Source of the DNA: Ruania rhizosphaerae
GTDB taxonomy: Bacteria; Actinomycetota; Actinomycetes; Actinomycetales; Beutenbergiaceae
Direction: 5' to 3'
NCBI RefSeq assembly: GCF_009805705.1
Contig: NZ_VSMB01000021.1
Location: forward strand, 1-58,994
Length of the DNA: 58,994 nt
Positions 37,164 to 47,436 of this stretch are shown one piece after another. Each line of letters begins with the position of its first letter. Position 1 is the stretch's first letter. Position numbers and translations under genes: made by a program. The notes under the pieces are model-generated. The model searched no databases and was not told where the DNA came from. It was given only the letters and a program-made list of their open reading frames with translations.

Positions 37164-37661
37164 CTATGCGGTTGAGCTGGTGTCCTGGTTGGTGAGGTGC
37201 ACCAGGCGCCGGATCGCTACTCCGGTGAGGGCGAGCACGATGCCCAGGCCGGTCACCAGTGCGGCCACCCCGAAGGCCACCACCGAGGTGAAGAGCGAGG
37301 CTCGCAGGAACGAGGCGGTCATCACGGTCTCGCGCTGGGCGGCCAGCTCAGCGTGCTCCTCCGACTCGGGCTCGACCTGGCTCATTTCCGCACCCAGCTC
37401 GGCGTACGTGCGACCCTCGGTCGCGGCCATCGCGTGGGTGTTGATCACATCCGCCTCGGCATAGGCGGTCAGCGGGCCGCGGACGGGGTCGCCTGCGAAC
37501 CACCGCGCATCGTCGGAGACGGTGATCTCCTCGTCCGCCAGCTGGCTGGAGACGGTGATCCACGTGGCGATGCCGCCGACGGCGAACACCAGCCCGAGGA
37601 TGAATGTCGTGATCCCGACGACCTTGATGAAGCCGGCGCTGCGGGCTGTGGTGGTGGTCAT
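37164..37661 (-). CDS. Two-helix membrane protein with extracytoplasmic loop
   Basis: 165 residues. One helix near the N-terminus (VVGITTFILGLVFAVGGIAT), an acidic extracellular stretch of about 75 residues (DARWFAGDPVRGPLTAYAEA; INTHAMAATEGRTYAELGAE), and a second helix region (FTSVVAFGVAALVTGLGIVL). This architecture is known from many actinobacterial genomes, where it sometimes bears the misleading name aromatic ring-opening dioxygenase LigA. No enzymatic motif is visible. Confidence 0.75.
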   Translation of the reverse strand: MTTTTARSAGFIKVVGITTFILGLVFAVGGIATWITVSSQLADEEITVSDDARWFAGDPVRGPLTAYAEADVINTHAMAATEGRTYAELGAEMSQVEPESEEHAELAAQRETVMTASFLRASLFTSVVAFGVAALVTGLGIVLALTGVAIRRLVHLTNQDTSSTA

Positions 37662-37773
37662 GGCGTCCTCCCGACACTCGACCCTTTTCCCTGGTGACTC
37701 CTATCGTTCCGCATCACAAGTGATCGTGCATGGGCCCAAGGTCCCGACCAGCCTCCGGACAACGACACCATCG

Positions 37774-37797
37774 ATGTCTCACGCCGTCGTATTGTGA
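37774..37797 (+). CDS. Possible leader peptide MSHAVVL upstream of ilvD
   Basis: ATG TCT CAC GCC GTC GTA TTG TGA encodes Met-Ser-His-Ala-Val-Val-Leu, ending 48 bp before ilvD. Two Val and a Leu codon in seven match the end products of the pathway. Directly after it is a hairpin with perfect 7-bp arms, GCTGGCG (37800-37806) and CGCCAGC (37818-37824). There is no U-run, so any control would be translational or Rho-dependent. The ATG has no Shine-Dalgarno, as with the other two leaders here, but no good -10 lies before it. Confidence 0.35.
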   Translation: MSHAVVL

Positions 37798-37845
37798 CCG
37801 CTGGCGTAGTTCTGCGCCGCCAGCTCGTGTAAGGAGTGACCTGCG

Positions 37846-39708
37846 ATGAGTCGTCCGCTGCGTTCGCGCACTTCCACCCATGGCCGGAACATGGCCGGCG
37901 CCCGGGCGCTGTGGCGCGCCACCGGGATGGGTGCCGAGGACTTCGGTAAACCGATCATCGCCATCGCGAACTCCTATACCCAGTTCGTGCCCGGGCACGT
38001 CCACCTCAAGGACATGGGTGACCTGGTGGCCTCTGCCGTCGCCGAGGCCGGGGGAGTGGCCAAGGAGTTCAACACGATCGCTGTCGATGACGGCATCGCG
38101 ATGGGCCACGGTGGCATGCTGTACTCCCTGCCGAGCCGCGACCTGATCGCCGACTCGGTCGAATACATGGTCAACGCGCACTGCGCCGACGCGCTCGTGT
38201 GCATCTCCAACTGCGACAAGATCACCCCCGGCATGCTCAACGCCGCATTGCGCCTGAACATCCCGGTGGTATTCGTCTCCGGTGGCCCGATGGAAGCCGG
38301 CAAGGCGATCGTGGCCGACGGTGTGGCCAAGACCAACCTGAACCTGATCAACGCGATCAACTACTCCGCCGACGACAATGTGTCCGACGAGGCGCTCGCC
38401 CAGGTGGAGGAGAACGCCTGCCCCACGTGCGGCTCCTGCTCAGGCATGTTCACCGCCAACTCGATGAACTGCCTCACCGAGGCCCTCGGGCTCTCGCTGC
38501 CGGGCAACGGATCGGTGCTCGCCACCCACGCCGCACGCAAGGAGCTGTTCCTCGAGGCCGGAAGGACCGTCGTCGAGCTGGCGAAGCGCTACTACGACGA
38601 CGAGGACGACAGCGCCGCACCTCGGGCGATCGCCACGAAGGCCGCGTTCGGCAATGCCATGGCGCTCGACGTGGCGATGGGCGGGTCGACGAACACCGTG
38701 CTGCACATCCTCGCCGCCGCGCAGGAGGGCGAGGTGGACTTCGGCCTGAGCGACATCGAAGAGATCAGCAGGAACGTGCCGTGCCTGTCGAAGGTGGCGC
38801 CGAACCACCCGAACTATCACATGGAGGACGTCCACCGGGCCGGCGGCATCCCTGCGCTGCTGGGTGAACTGAACCGGGCCGGGCTGCTCGAGCGTGACGT
38901 GACCAGTGTGCACACACCAACGTTGACGCAGTGGCTCGCCGACTGGGACATCCGCGGCGGGTCCGCCACGGACGAGGCGATCGAGCTCTTTCATGCCGCA
39001 CCGGGCGGGGTGCGCACCACGCAGGCGTTCTCCACCACCAACCGGTGGGAGTCGCTGGATACCGATGCGGCCGAGGGGTGCATCCGTGACCTCGCGCATG
39101 CCTACACGGTGGAGGGCGGTCTCGCGGTCCTACGCGGCAACCTCGCCGAGGACGGTGCCGTGTTCAAGACCGCCGGCGTGGACCCGGATGTCTTCCACTT
39201 CGTGGGGAAGGCTCTCGTCTGTGAGTCCCAGGACGATGCGGTCGAGAAGATCCTCACCAAGCAGGTCCAGCCCGGCCACGTCGTCGTCGTGCGTTACGAG
39301 GGACCGGCCGGCGGGCCGGGGATGCAGGAGATGCTCTACCCCACCTCCTTCATCAAGGGGCGAGGCCTGGGCAAGGTGTGTGCGTTGATCACCGACGGCC
39401 GGTTCAGTGGCGGATCCAGCGGGATCTCGGTGGGGCACATCTCCCCGGAGGCCGCAGCCGGTGGGCTGATCGGGCTGGTCGAAGACGGTGACGAGATCGA
39501 GATCGACGTCGACTCCCGCTCGATCCGGCTGAACGTGCCCGACCAGGTGCTTGCCGACCGTCGCGCCAAGATGGAGGCCTCCGAGCACCCGTGGCAGCCC
39601 GTGGACCGGGACCGCTACGTCTCCCCGGCGCTGCGCGCCTACGCCGCGATGGCCACCTCGGCCGACCGGGGCGCCGTGCGTGACTTGTCGCTGATCCGTC
39701 GCGTCTGA
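37846..39708 (+). CDS. ilvD: Dihydroxy-acid dehydratase
   Basis: 620 residues, the length of the E. coli-type enzyme. Dehydrates 2,3-dihydroxy-isovalerate and -3-methylvalerate to the 2-keto acids of Val/Leu and Ile. Iron-sulfur cysteines are in [12 protein letters not shown] and [20 protein letters not shown]; the C-terminal [20 protein letters not shown] is conserved. AAGGAG precedes the ATG at good spacing. First of two tandem IlvD/Edd-family genes. Confidence 0.95.
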   Translation: MSRPLRSRTSTHGRNMAGARALWRATGMGAEDFGKPIIAIANSYTQFVPGHVHLKDMGDLVASAVAEAGGVAKEFNTIAVDDGIAMGHGGMLYSLPSRDLIADSVEYMVNAHCADALVCISNCDKITPGMLNAALRLNIPVVFVSGGPMEAGKAIVADGVAKTNLNLINAINYSADDNVSDEALAQVEENACPTCGSCSGMFTANSMNCLTEALGLSLPGNGSVLATHAARKELFLEAGRTVVELAKRYYDDEDDSAAPRAIATKAAFGNAMALDVAMGGSTNTVLHILAAAQEGEVDFGLSDIEEISRNVPCLSKVAPNHPNYHMEDVHRAGGIPALLGELNRAGLLERDVTSVHTPTLTQWLADWDIRGGSATDEAIELFHAAPGGVRTTQAFSTTNRWESLDTDAAEGCIRDLAHAYTVEGGLAVLRGNLAEDGAVFKTAGVDPDVFHFVGKALVCESQDDAVEKILTKQVQPGHVVVVRYEGPAGGPGMQEMLYPTSFIKGRGLGKVCALITDGRFSGGSSGISVGHISPEAAAGGLIGLVEDGDEIEIDVDSRSIRLNVPDQVLADRRAKMEASEHPWQPVDRDRYVSPALRAYAAMATSADRGAVRDLSLIRRV

Positions 39709-39736
39709 CGTCGGCACAGCGTTCTAGAGTGAGGGG

Positions 39737-41452
39737 ATGAGCGACCCCACCACAGCCCCCGGCCCGGACATCAAGCCCCGCTCCCGTGCAGTCACCGATG
39801 GATTGGCGGCCACCGCCTCCCGCGGGATGCTGCGCGCCGTCGGGATGGGGGATGAGGACTGGGTCAAGCCCCAGATCGGCATCGCGAGCTCCTGGAACGA
39901 GATCACCCCCTGCAACCTCTCCTTGGACCGGCTCGCCCAGGGTGCCAAGGAGGGGGTGCACGCCGGCGGCGGGTATCCGCTGGAGTTCGGCACCATCTCC
40001 GTCTCGGACGGGATCTCGATGGGGCACGAGGGCATGCACTTCTCCCTCGTCTCGCGCGAGGTGATCGCCGACAGCGTGGAGACGGTGATGATGGCCGAGC
40101 GCTTGGACGGCTCGGTGCTGCTCGCCGGGTGTGACAAGTCCCTGCCCGGCATGTTGATGGCCGCCGCCCGGCTCGATCTGGCGAGCGTCTTCCTCTACGC
40201 CGGTTCGATCATGCCCGGGTGGGTCAAACTCTCCGACGGCACCGAGAAGGATGTGACCCTGATCGATGCCTTCGAGGCGGTCGGGGCGTGCCAGCGGGGG
40301 CGGATGTCGGTCGAGGACGTCGACCAGATCGAACGTGCCATCTGCCCGGGCGAGGGTGCCTGCGGCGGGATGTACACCGCGAACACGATGGCCTCGGTGG
40401 CTGAGGCGATGGGAATGTCGCTGCCTGGCTCGGCCGCACCGCCGTCGGCAGATCGTCGCCGGGACAACTTCGCCCACCGCTCCGGTGAGGCGGTGGTGGA
40501 GATGTTGCGTCGGGGGATCACTGCGCGCGACATCATGACCAAGGAGGCGTTCGAGAACGCGATCGCCGTGGTGATGGCCTTCGGCGGCTCGACCAACGCC
40601 GTCCTGCACTTGCTTGCGATCGCGAACGAGGCGGAGGTGGAGCTGACCCTCGCCGACTTCGACCGCGTCGCCTCCACGGTGCCGCACCTGGGCGACCTGA
40701 AGCCGTTCGGCCGGTACGTGATGAACGACGTCGACCGCATCGGTGGCGTGCCGGTCATCATGAAGGCGCTGCTGGATGCCGGGCTGCTGCACGGGGACTG
40801 CCTCACTGTCACCGGTCGCACCGTGGCCGAGAACCTCGCCGACATCGCCCCGCCCGACCCGGACGGGAAGATCCTGCGGGCGCTGGACAACCCGATCCAC
40901 CCCACTGGGGGTATCACGATCCTGCACGGGTCCCTCGCCCCGGAGGGGGCGGTGGTCAAGTCCGCCGGCTTCGACGAGTCCGTTTTCGAGGGGACCGCGC
41001 GGGTATTTGAACGAGAGCAGGCCGCGCTGGCCGCCCTCGAAGACGGCACCATCACCGACGGCGACGTCGTCGTGATCCGGTACGAGGGCCCCAAGGGCGG
41101 GCCCGGGATGCGGGAGATGCTCGCCATCACCGGCGCCATCAAGGGCGCCGGGCTCGGCAAGTCGGTGCTGCTGCTGACCGACGGCCGGTTCTCCGGGGGA
41201 ACCACCGGTTTGTGCGTCGGGCACCTCGCACCAGAGGCCGTCGACGGCGGACCGATCGCCTTCGTCCGCGACGGTGACCCGATCCGCCTGGATGTCGCGG
41301 GCAAGACCCTGGATCTGCTGGTCGATGAGTCCGAGCTCGCCCGGCGCCGGGACGACGGAGTGACGCCGGTTCCGCACGGCTACACCCGAGGTGTGCTGGC
41401 CAAGTACTCCAAGCTCGTGCAGTCGGCGTCGGTGGGTGCGGTGCTGGGGTGA
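39737..41452 (+). CDS. Second IlvD/Edd-family dehydratase
   Basis: 571 residues, the shorter type found in mycobacteria and plants. [20 protein letters not shown] and [20 protein letters not shown] hold the cluster Cys residues; [20 protein letters not shown] is the C-terminal motif. It probably duplicates the dihydroxy-acid dehydratase step, but it could act on sugar acids. It starts 28 bp after ilvD with GAGGGG upstream, so the two are cotranscribed. The pair differs in length and motifs, so they are old paralogues rather than a fresh duplication. Confidence 0.9.
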   Translation: MSDPTTAPGPDIKPRSRAVTDGLAATASRGMLRAVGMGDEDWVKPQIGIASSWNEITPCNLSLDRLAQGAKEGVHAGGGYPLEFGTISVSDGISMGHEGMHFSLVSREVIADSVETVMMAERLDGSVLLAGCDKSLPGMLMAAARLDLASVFLYAGSIMPGWVKLSDGTEKDVTLIDAFEAVGACQRGRMSVEDVDQIERAICPGEGACGGMYTANTMASVAEAMGMSLPGSAAPPSADRRRDNFAHRSGEAVVEMLRRGITARDIMTKEAFENAIAVVMAFGGSTNAVLHLLAIANEAEVELTLADFDRVASTVPHLGDLKPFGRYVMNDVDRIGGVPVIMKALLDAGLLHGDCLTVTGRTVAENLADIAPPDPDGKILRALDNPIHPTGGITILHGSLAPEGAVVKSAGFDESVFEGTARVFEREQAALAALEDGTITDGDVVVIRYEGPKGGPGMREMLAITGAIKGAGLGKSVLLLTDGRFSGGTTGLCVGHLAPEAVDGGPIAFVRDGDPIRLDVAGKTLDLLVDESELARRRDDGVTPVPHGYTRGVLAKYSKLVQSASVGAVLG

Positions 41453-41847
41453 CCGAGGCGGACGTGCTGGCACTGACCGCGACCGGGGTGCTGGTCGTCG
41501 CGGCGGGACTGCTCCTTGTGGTAGTCGCGCGGCGTGCCGCTCAGGGGCGGATCCGGCGCAACCCGATCGCCGGGATCCGTACCGCGGCCACGATGGCCTC
41601 GGACGAGGCGTGGCTGGCTGCGCATCGGGCGGGGGAGTCGCTCACCGCACTCGGTGGGTGGATCTTCGTGGCGACCGGAGCGGTCACGATGGCCGGGGCT
41701 CGGCTGGGTGCTGCTGAGGCCGCGTGGCCGGCGGCGGTGCTCATCGGTGGAATGCTCCTGGCACTCGGCGCGGTTGTCACAGGTGGCATCCGCGGGCATC
41801 GCGCCGCTCGTGCGATCAGCGAGGATGAACTCACCAGGCGGTCGTGA
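41449..41847 (+). CDS. SdpI-family membrane protein
   Basis: 132 residues from GTG 41449, overlapping the previous stop. Three hydrophobic helices ([58 protein letters not shown]) flank the signature [20 protein letters not shown], close to the SdpI family motif. SdpI gives immunity to the SdpC toxin in Bacillus, but actinobacterial members are of unknown role. Confidence 0.8.
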   Translation: MTEADVLALTATGVLVVAAGLLLVVVARRAAQGRIRRNPIAGIRTAATMASDEAWLAAHRAGESLTALGGWIFVATGAVTMAGARLGAAEAAWPAAVLIGGMLLALGAVVTGGIRGHRAARAISEDELTRRS

Positions 41848-41914
41848 GCCCGGGTAGTGCGTGAAACTCCCTGTCCCCCTTGTCGATGTCGGTGCCCGGG
41901 AGCACGATGAGCAC

Positions 41915-42595
41915 ATGACGACCTTGAGTGCAGAGCAAGTGGCCGCTCACGACGGCCTGGAGGATTGGAGGGTGGTCAAGACCACCCTCCAGACGAGTTA
42001 CGCGACGGGATCGTTCGCCGCCGGAGCGCGCCTGGTGGGACGGATCTCGCAGATCGCCGACGAGCTCAACCATCACCCGGACGTCACCGTGCGCTATCCG
42101 AGCGTGCTCGTCACCACCACCTCCCACGACGTCGGCGGGCTGACCGAGCGGGACATCACCCTCGCCCGGCGCATCAGCGAACTCGCCCGTAGCGAAGGCG
42201 TCAGTGCGGACCCGAGCGTCTGCAGTGCGCTGGAGATCGCGATCGACGTACTCGATCGAGACGCCGTGCTGCCGTTCTGGCGGGCGGTTCTCGGCTACCA
42301 GGACTCCGCGCTCGGCTACGGCAGCGACCCGGAGGGCCCGGATGCGTTGCGCGACCCGGGCGGGCGCCACCCCGACGTGTGGTTCCAGCAGATGGATGCG
42401 CCGCGCCCGCAACGCAACCGCATCCACATCGATGTCTGCGTACCTGAGGACGTCGCCGAAACACGGATCCAGGCCGCGCTCGAGGCGGGTGGTGTGCTGC
42501 TCTCGGACTCCCGCGCACCGGCGTTCTGGGTGCTTGCCGATCCCGAAGGGAACGAGGCGTGCGTGTGTACCTCCTTCGGCCGGGTGCGCGAGTGA
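41915..42595 (+). CDS. Pterin-4a-carbinolamine dehydratase fused to a VOC domain
   Basis: 226 residues from ATG 41915. Residues 1-95 are PCD-like, with FAAGARLVGRISQIADELNH, HHPDVTVRYPSVLVTTTSHD and GGLTERDITLARRISELAR. Residues ~105-226 form a vicinal-oxygen-chelate (glyoxalase-like) domain (AVLPFWRAVLGYQDSALGYG; HIDVCVPEDVAETRIQAALE; VLADPEGNEACVCT). Such fusions occur in other actinobacteria. No pterin hydroxylase is nearby, so function is open. ATG at 41915 is favoured because the domain starts directly after it. Confidence 0.85.
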   Translation: MTTLSAEQVAAHDGLEDWRVVKTTLQTSYATGSFAAGARLVGRISQIADELNHHPDVTVRYPSVLVTTTSHDVGGLTERDITLARRISELARSEGVSADPSVCSALEIAIDVLDRDAVLPFWRAVLGYQDSALGYGSDPEGPDALRDPGGRHPDVWFQQMDAPRPQRNRIHIDVCVPEDVAETRIQAALEAGGVLLSDSRAPAFWVLADPEGNEACVCTSFGRVRE

Positions 42596-42596
42596 G

Positions 42597-43616
42597 TCAG
42601 CTGGCCTCGGCCAGCCACCGGATCACATCAGCAGCCGGTCCCGTGTGTGCACTGCGATAGCCCGTCCCGGCCCAGAGGTGCACCAGATCGGTGTCGCCGG
42701 CCTCACCCGCGGTGCGCCGCAGGTCGCGGGTCAGGTGGTGGACAGCCGGATACGACGTCGGGGCATGTGCCTCGTGCCGGTCGATGAACCCGTTCCGCAG
42801 AGCCCGGGCGGGGCGGCCGGTGAAAGACCGGGTCATCACCGTCTCGGTGAGTGCGGGATCGGTGAGCGCGTCGCGGTGGGTAGCCGAGGTGCCCGCTTCG
42901 TCGGTGCGCAGCAGCAGGGTGCCGGCGGCAACCGACTGGGCGCCGGCGGCCAGGAGGCGCGCGACGGCGTCCGGACCGTCCACACCGCCGCAAGCGACCA
43001 TCGGCAGCTCGACCGCGGCGCGGACTCGAGCCACCAGGTCCTCGGTCCGGATCGGCTCCGGGACCCGGGTCGGGTCGTGGGTGGCACTATGCCCGCCGGC
43101 ATCCGGGCCTTGGACGACGAGCCCGTCGACGCCTGCTTGATGAGCGGCCCGTGCCTCCTCCGGCGAGGTCACACTGGCCAGCACATGAGTGCCGACATGC
43201 TGCAGTGCAGCGATGTCGCCCGGGTCCGGCAGGCCGAAGGTCAGCGACACCACGGGTACCGGGTGAGCGATGAGCAGTTCCAGCTTCTCCGACCAGTGAT
43301 CGTCGTCCACGACGGGTCTCGGGTTCAGGCGCAGGCCGTACCGGTCTGCCTCGGGCTGGATCCGCACGCTGTAGGCACGGAGGGCGCGCTCATCCGCCGG
43401 CGCCGTGGTGGGCACGAAGACGTTGACCCCGAACCGGCCGAGATCGCGCACTCGCTCGATCGCCGCGGCGAGGGCCTCGGCACGCACGTATCCACCGGCG
43501 AGGAAGGGGAACCCGCCGGCGGAAGCCACCGCGACGGCGAGCGCTGGCGTACTCGGGCCACCCGCCATCGGTGCAGCGACGATCGGCAGGGGACTGTCCC
43601 ATAGAGCCTCGGACAT
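42597..43616 (-). CDS. Nitronate monooxygenase family protein (FMN TIM barrel)
   Basis: 339 residues from ATG 43616. PLPIVAAPMAGGPSTPALAV and SAGGFPFLAGGYVRAEAL at the start, GVDGLVVQGPDAGGHSATHD (catalytic-region His) and LPMVACGGVDGPDAVARLLA define the 2-nitropropane dioxygenase-like family, which oxidises alkyl nitronates such as propionate-3-nitronate. It converges on the PCD-VOC gene and is divergent from the ilvBNC leader. Confidence 0.88.
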   Translation of the reverse strand: MSEALWDSPLPIVAAPMAGGPSTPALAVAVASAGGFPFLAGGYVRAEALAAAIERVRDLGRFGVNVFVPTTAPADERALRAYSVRIQPEADRYGLRLNPRPVVDDDHWSEKLELLIAHPVPVVSLTFGLPDPGDIAALQHVGTHVLASVTSPEEARAAHQAGVDGLVVQGPDAGGHSATHDPTRVPEPIRTEDLVARVRAAVELPMVACGGVDGPDAVARLLAAGAQSVAAGTLLLRTDEAGTSATHRDALTDPALTETVMTRSFTGRPARALRNGFIDRHEAHAPTSYPAVHHLTRDLRRTAGEAGDTDLVHLWAGTGYRSAHTGPAADVIRWLAEAS

Positions 43617-43694
43617 ACGATCAGCGTAGCGAGCATCAAGCCGTGTCACGATGTGAACCCAGATACCAAGATGTGAGATGGTTGGTGATGTGAT

Positions 43695-43724
43695 GTGACG
43701 AGACGCCATCGAGCGGGCTACGAT
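43695..43724 (+). promoter_or_regulatory. Candidate promoter of the ilvBNC leader
   Basis: A -10-like TACGAT lies at 43719-43724, six bases before the leader ATG at 43731, so transcription could start at the ATG (leaderless). GTGACG at 43695-43700 sits 18 bp upstream as a weak -35. No Shine-Dalgarno precedes the leader ATG, which supports a leaderless start. Confidence 0.5.
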
Positions 43725-43730
43725 CAAGAC

Positions 43731-43787
43731 ATGTTCACGGACTCCCTCGTCGTCGTACTTACCGGGCGCGCTCGCGCGGCCGTCTGA
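43731..43787 (+). CDS. ilv leader peptide (attenuator peptide)
   Basis: An 18-codon frame encodes MFTDSLVVVLTGRARAAV, with Leu-Val-Val-Val-Leu in a row, the products of the pathway. Ribosome stalling there when Val or Leu is scarce would favour read-through into ilvB. The Val-codon stretch (CGTCGTCGT, 43748-43756) is complementary to ACGACGACG at 43788-43796, the helix a stalled ribosome would block. Too short for ordinary gene calling, but well known in actinobacterial ilvBNC operons. Confidence 0.85.
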   Translation: MFTDSLVVVLTGRARAAV

Positions 43788-43805
43788 ACGACGACGACAC
43801 CCGCT

Positions 43806-43849
43806 GAGCGCGCACCCCTCGATCCCACCTCGGGCGAGGGGTTTTGTTT
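43806..43849 (+). terminator. Attenuator terminator of ilvBNC
   Basis: CCCCTCG (43815-43821) pairs with CGAGGGG (43835-43841) and is followed by TTTTGTTTT, an intrinsic terminator just upstream of ilvB. The preceding GAGCGCGC (43806-43813) can pair with GCGCGCTC inside the leader reading frame (43766-43773), which offers an alternative fold. Together with the Val/Leu leader peptide this is a ribosome-mediated attenuator. Confidence 0.85.
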
Positions 43850-43895
43850 TGTCCACATCAGTCCCTGACGGACCCGCAGAACGCAGGAGGATCAG

Positions 43896-45731
43896 ATGGC
43901 CAACGTGCCACATCCCGCGCCGCCGCGACCGCAGCCCCCGAAGCCGGCTCTCGCGCCGGCCGACGCCGGGGCGGTCGCGGGTGAGGCCATGACCGGTGCC
44001 AAGTCGGTCGTCCGGTCGCTCGAGTCCGTCGGCGTAGACACCGTCTTCGGCATCCCGGGCGGGGCGATCCTGCCCGTCTACGACCCGCTCTTCGACTCGA
44101 GTATGCGGCACATCCTCGTGCGCCACGAGCAGGGGGCGGGGCACGCTGCCGCGGGATACGCCGCCGCGACCGGCAAGGTCGGGGTGTGCATGGCCACCTC
44201 CGGCCCGGGCGCGACGAACCTCGTCACCGCCATCGCCGACGCGAACATGGACTCGGTGCCGATGGTTGCCATCACCGGCCAGGTGGCGGAGGCGCTCATC
44301 GGCACGGACGGCTTCCAGGAGGCGGACATCGTCGGCATCACGATGCCGATCACCAAGCACTCCTTCCTCATCACCGATCCGGCGGACATCCCGGCCCGGA
44401 TTGCGGAGGCCTTCCACATCGCCAGCACGGGCCGTCCCGGCCCGGTGCTGGTGGACATCGCCAAGAGCGCGATGCAGGCCGAGACCACCTTCAGCTGGCC
44501 GCCGGCGCACCTCGACATCCCCGGCTACCGGCCCATCACCAAGCCCCACATCAAGCAGATCAAGGAAGCTGCACGGCTGCTGGCCACGGCCCGCCGTCCG
44601 GTGCTCTACGTGGGCGGCGGGTCGATCCGGGCCGGTGCCTCACCGGAACTGCAGGAGCTGACCAACCTCTCCGGTGCGCCGGTGGTCACCACGCTGATGG
44701 CACGAGGGGCCCTGCCGGACTCCCACCCGCAGCACCTGGGCATGCCCGGCATGCATGGGACCGTGGCTGCGGTGGCCGCGTTGCAGAAGGCCGACTTGGT
44801 GGTCGCCCTCGGGGCACGCTTCGACGATCGGGTGACCGGCCGGCTGGACAGTTTCGCCCCGGGTGCCACGGTGGTGCACGCCGATATCGACCCTGCCGAG
44901 ATCTCCAAGAACCGGTTCGCCGACGTGCCGATCGTGGGTGACCTGAAGGAGGTGCTGGGTGACCTGGTGGCGGAGCTGGAGCGCGAGCAGACCCAGCACG
45001 GCCAGCCGGACCTGGTGGCGTGGTGGAACATGCTCGACAACCTGCGCGACACCTACCCGCTGGGATGGACCCCCACCGAGGACGGTCTGCTCGCCCCGCA
45101 GCACGTCATCTCCCGGCTCGGAGAGATCTCCGGACCGGAGACGATCTTCGCCGCAGGCGTCGGCCAGCACCAGATGTGGGCGGCGCAGTTCATCCGCTAT
45201 CAGAACCCCCGGACCTGGCTGAACTCCGGCGGCCTGGGCACGATGGGCTACTCCGTGCCGGCGGCGATGGGCGCCAAGGTGGCCCGACCCGAGGCCACCG
45301 TGTGGGCGATCGACGGTGACGGATGCTTCCAGATGACGAACCAGGAGCTCGCCACCTGTGCGCTGGAAGGCATCCCGATCAAGGTTGCCATCATCAACAA
45401 CTCCTCGCTCGGCATGGTCCGGCAGTGGCAGACGTTGTTCTACGAGGAGCGCTACTCCAACACCGACCTCAACACCGGTCACGAGACGGTGCGCATCCCC
45501 GACTTCGTCAAGCTGGCGGAGGCCTACGGATGCGTGGGACTGCGCTGCGACAAGGTGGCCGACGTCGACGCCACGATCAAGCAGGCCGAGGAGATCAACG
45601 ACCGCCCCGTGGTGGTGGATTTCGTGGTCAGCCGTGACGCGATGGTGTGGCCGATGGTCGCCGCCGGCGTCAGCAACGACGACATCCAGTACGCGCGCGG
45701 TATCAGCCCGGACTTCGAGCGGGACGAGTGA
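43896..45731 (+). CDS. ilvB: Acetolactate synthase large subunit
   Basis: 611 residues. ThDP enzyme making acetolactate or acetohydroxybutyrate from pyruvate, the first common step to Val, Leu and Ile. The catalytic Glu is in [20 protein letters not shown]; the ThDP/Mg motif is [20 protein letters not shown], then [11 protein letters not shown]; the FAD region is present. AGGAGG precedes the ATG. First structural gene after the attenuator; ilvN follows. Confidence 0.96.
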   Translation: MANVPHPAPPRPQPPKPALAPADAGAVAGEAMTGAKSVVRSLESVGVDTVFGIPGGAILPVYDPLFDSSMRHILVRHEQGAGHAAAGYAAATGKVGVCMATSGPGATNLVTAIADANMDSVPMVAITGQVAEALIGTDGFQEADIVGITMPITKHSFLITDPADIPARIAEAFHIASTGRPGPVLVDIAKSAMQAETTFSWPPAHLDIPGYRPITKPHIKQIKEAARLLATARRPVLYVGGGSIRAGASPELQELTNLSGAPVVTTLMARGALPDSHPQHLGMPGMHGTVAAVAALQKADLVVALGARFDDRVTGRLDSFAPGATVVHADIDPAEISKNRFADVPIVGDLKEVLGDLVAELEREQTQHGQPDLVAWWNMLDNLRDTYPLGWTPTEDGLLAPQHVISRLGEISGPETIFAAGVGQHQMWAAQFIRYQNPRTWLNSGGLGTMGYSVPAAMGAKVARPEATVWAIDGDGCFQMTNQELATCALEGIPIKVAIINNSSLGMVRQWQTLFYEERYSNTDLNTGHETVRIPDFVKLAEAYGCVGLRCDKVADVDATIKQAEEINDRPVVVDFVVSRDAMVWPMVAAGVSNDDIQYARGISPDFERDE

Positions 45732-45738
45732 GGAAGAG

Positions 45739-46266
45739 ATGATGAGCCGACACACACTCTCGGTGCTGGTCGAGAACAAGCCCGGCGTGCTCACCCGCGT
45801 CTCGGCGCTCTTCGCCCGGCGCGCGTTCAACATCCACTCCCTGGCCGTGGGGCCCACCGAGCACCCGGAGATCTCCCGGATCACCGTGGTGGTCGACGTG
45901 GAGTCCAACCCGCTCGAGCAGGTCACCAAGCAGCTCAACAAGCTGGTCAACGTGCTCAAGATCGTCGAACTGGCGCCGCACGCCTCTGTGCAGCGCGAGC
46001 TGTTGCTGGTCAAGGTCAAGGCCGACGACGTCTCCCGCACCGCGGTGCTGCAGGTCGTCGAGCTCTTCCGGGCGCACGTGGTCGACGTGACCCCGGAGGC
46101 CGTCACCATCGAGGCCACCGGCGGCGAGGAGAAGCTGCAGGCGCTGCTGGCCTCGCTGGAGCCGTACGGTATCCGTGAGATCGTCCAGTCCGGCGCCGTC
46201 GCGATCGGACGGGGCGCCAAGTCCATGACCGACCGGGCGCTCGAGCGCATCAACCGCCCCGCGTGA
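45739..46266 (+). CDS. ilvN: Acetolactate synthase small regulatory subunit
   Basis: 175 residues from ATG 45739 (a second ATG is the next codon). The N-terminal ACT domain, HTLSVLVENKPGVLTRVSAL and FARRAFNIHSLAVGPTEHPE, binds Val for feedback inhibition; the C-terminal half includes GIREIVQSGAVAIGRGAKSM. Seven bases separate it from ilvB. Confidence 0.95.
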   Translation: MMSRHTLSVLVENKPGVLTRVSALFARRAFNIHSLAVGPTEHPEISRITVVVDVESNPLEQVTKQLNKLVNVLKIVELAPHASVQRELLLVKVKADDVSRTAVLQVVELFRAHVVDVTPEAVTIEATGGEEKLQALLASLEPYGIREIVQSGAVAIGRGAKSMTDRALERINRPA

Positions 46267-47337
<1,071 letters not shown>

Positions 47338-47347
47338 CCTACTCCAA

Positions 47348-47411
47348 CTGACACAGCTGCGGCAGTCTGAACTACCTACGGAGGTAGGTCAGACTGCCGC
47401 AGATGTGTCAG
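47348..47411. terminator. Near-perfect 64-bp hairpin after ilvC
   Basis: Arms pair as 8 bp (CTGACACA with TGTGTCAG), one mismatch, 14 bp (CTGCGGCAGTCTGA with TCAGACTGCCGCAG), one mismatch, 6 bp (CTACCT with AGGTAG), and a 4-base loop ACGG. Just after ilvC it probably ends the ilvBNC transcript, but it has no U-run and is much longer than the attenuator terminators. Its layout, long stem with two lone mismatches and a tiny loop, matches the element at 10055-10114. Confidence 0.75.
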
Positions 47412-47436
47412 ACGCTCTGCGGCTACCATCGGCGCT

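Noticed and set aside
37164-37661. Aromatic ring-opening dioxygenase LigA
   Set aside because: That name is often attached to this two-helix membrane type, but there is no dioxygenase motif or soluble catalytic domain.
39404-41473. 689-codon minus-strand frame across both ilvD genes
   Set aside because: It spans two well-supported genes and their junction and shows low-complexity His/Arg/Gly/Asp sequence, typical of a shadow frame.
43731-43896. T-box riboswitch before ilvB or cimA
   Set aside because: No T-box sequence (AGGGTGGNACCGCG type) is present, while leader peptides with pathway codons and terminators are.
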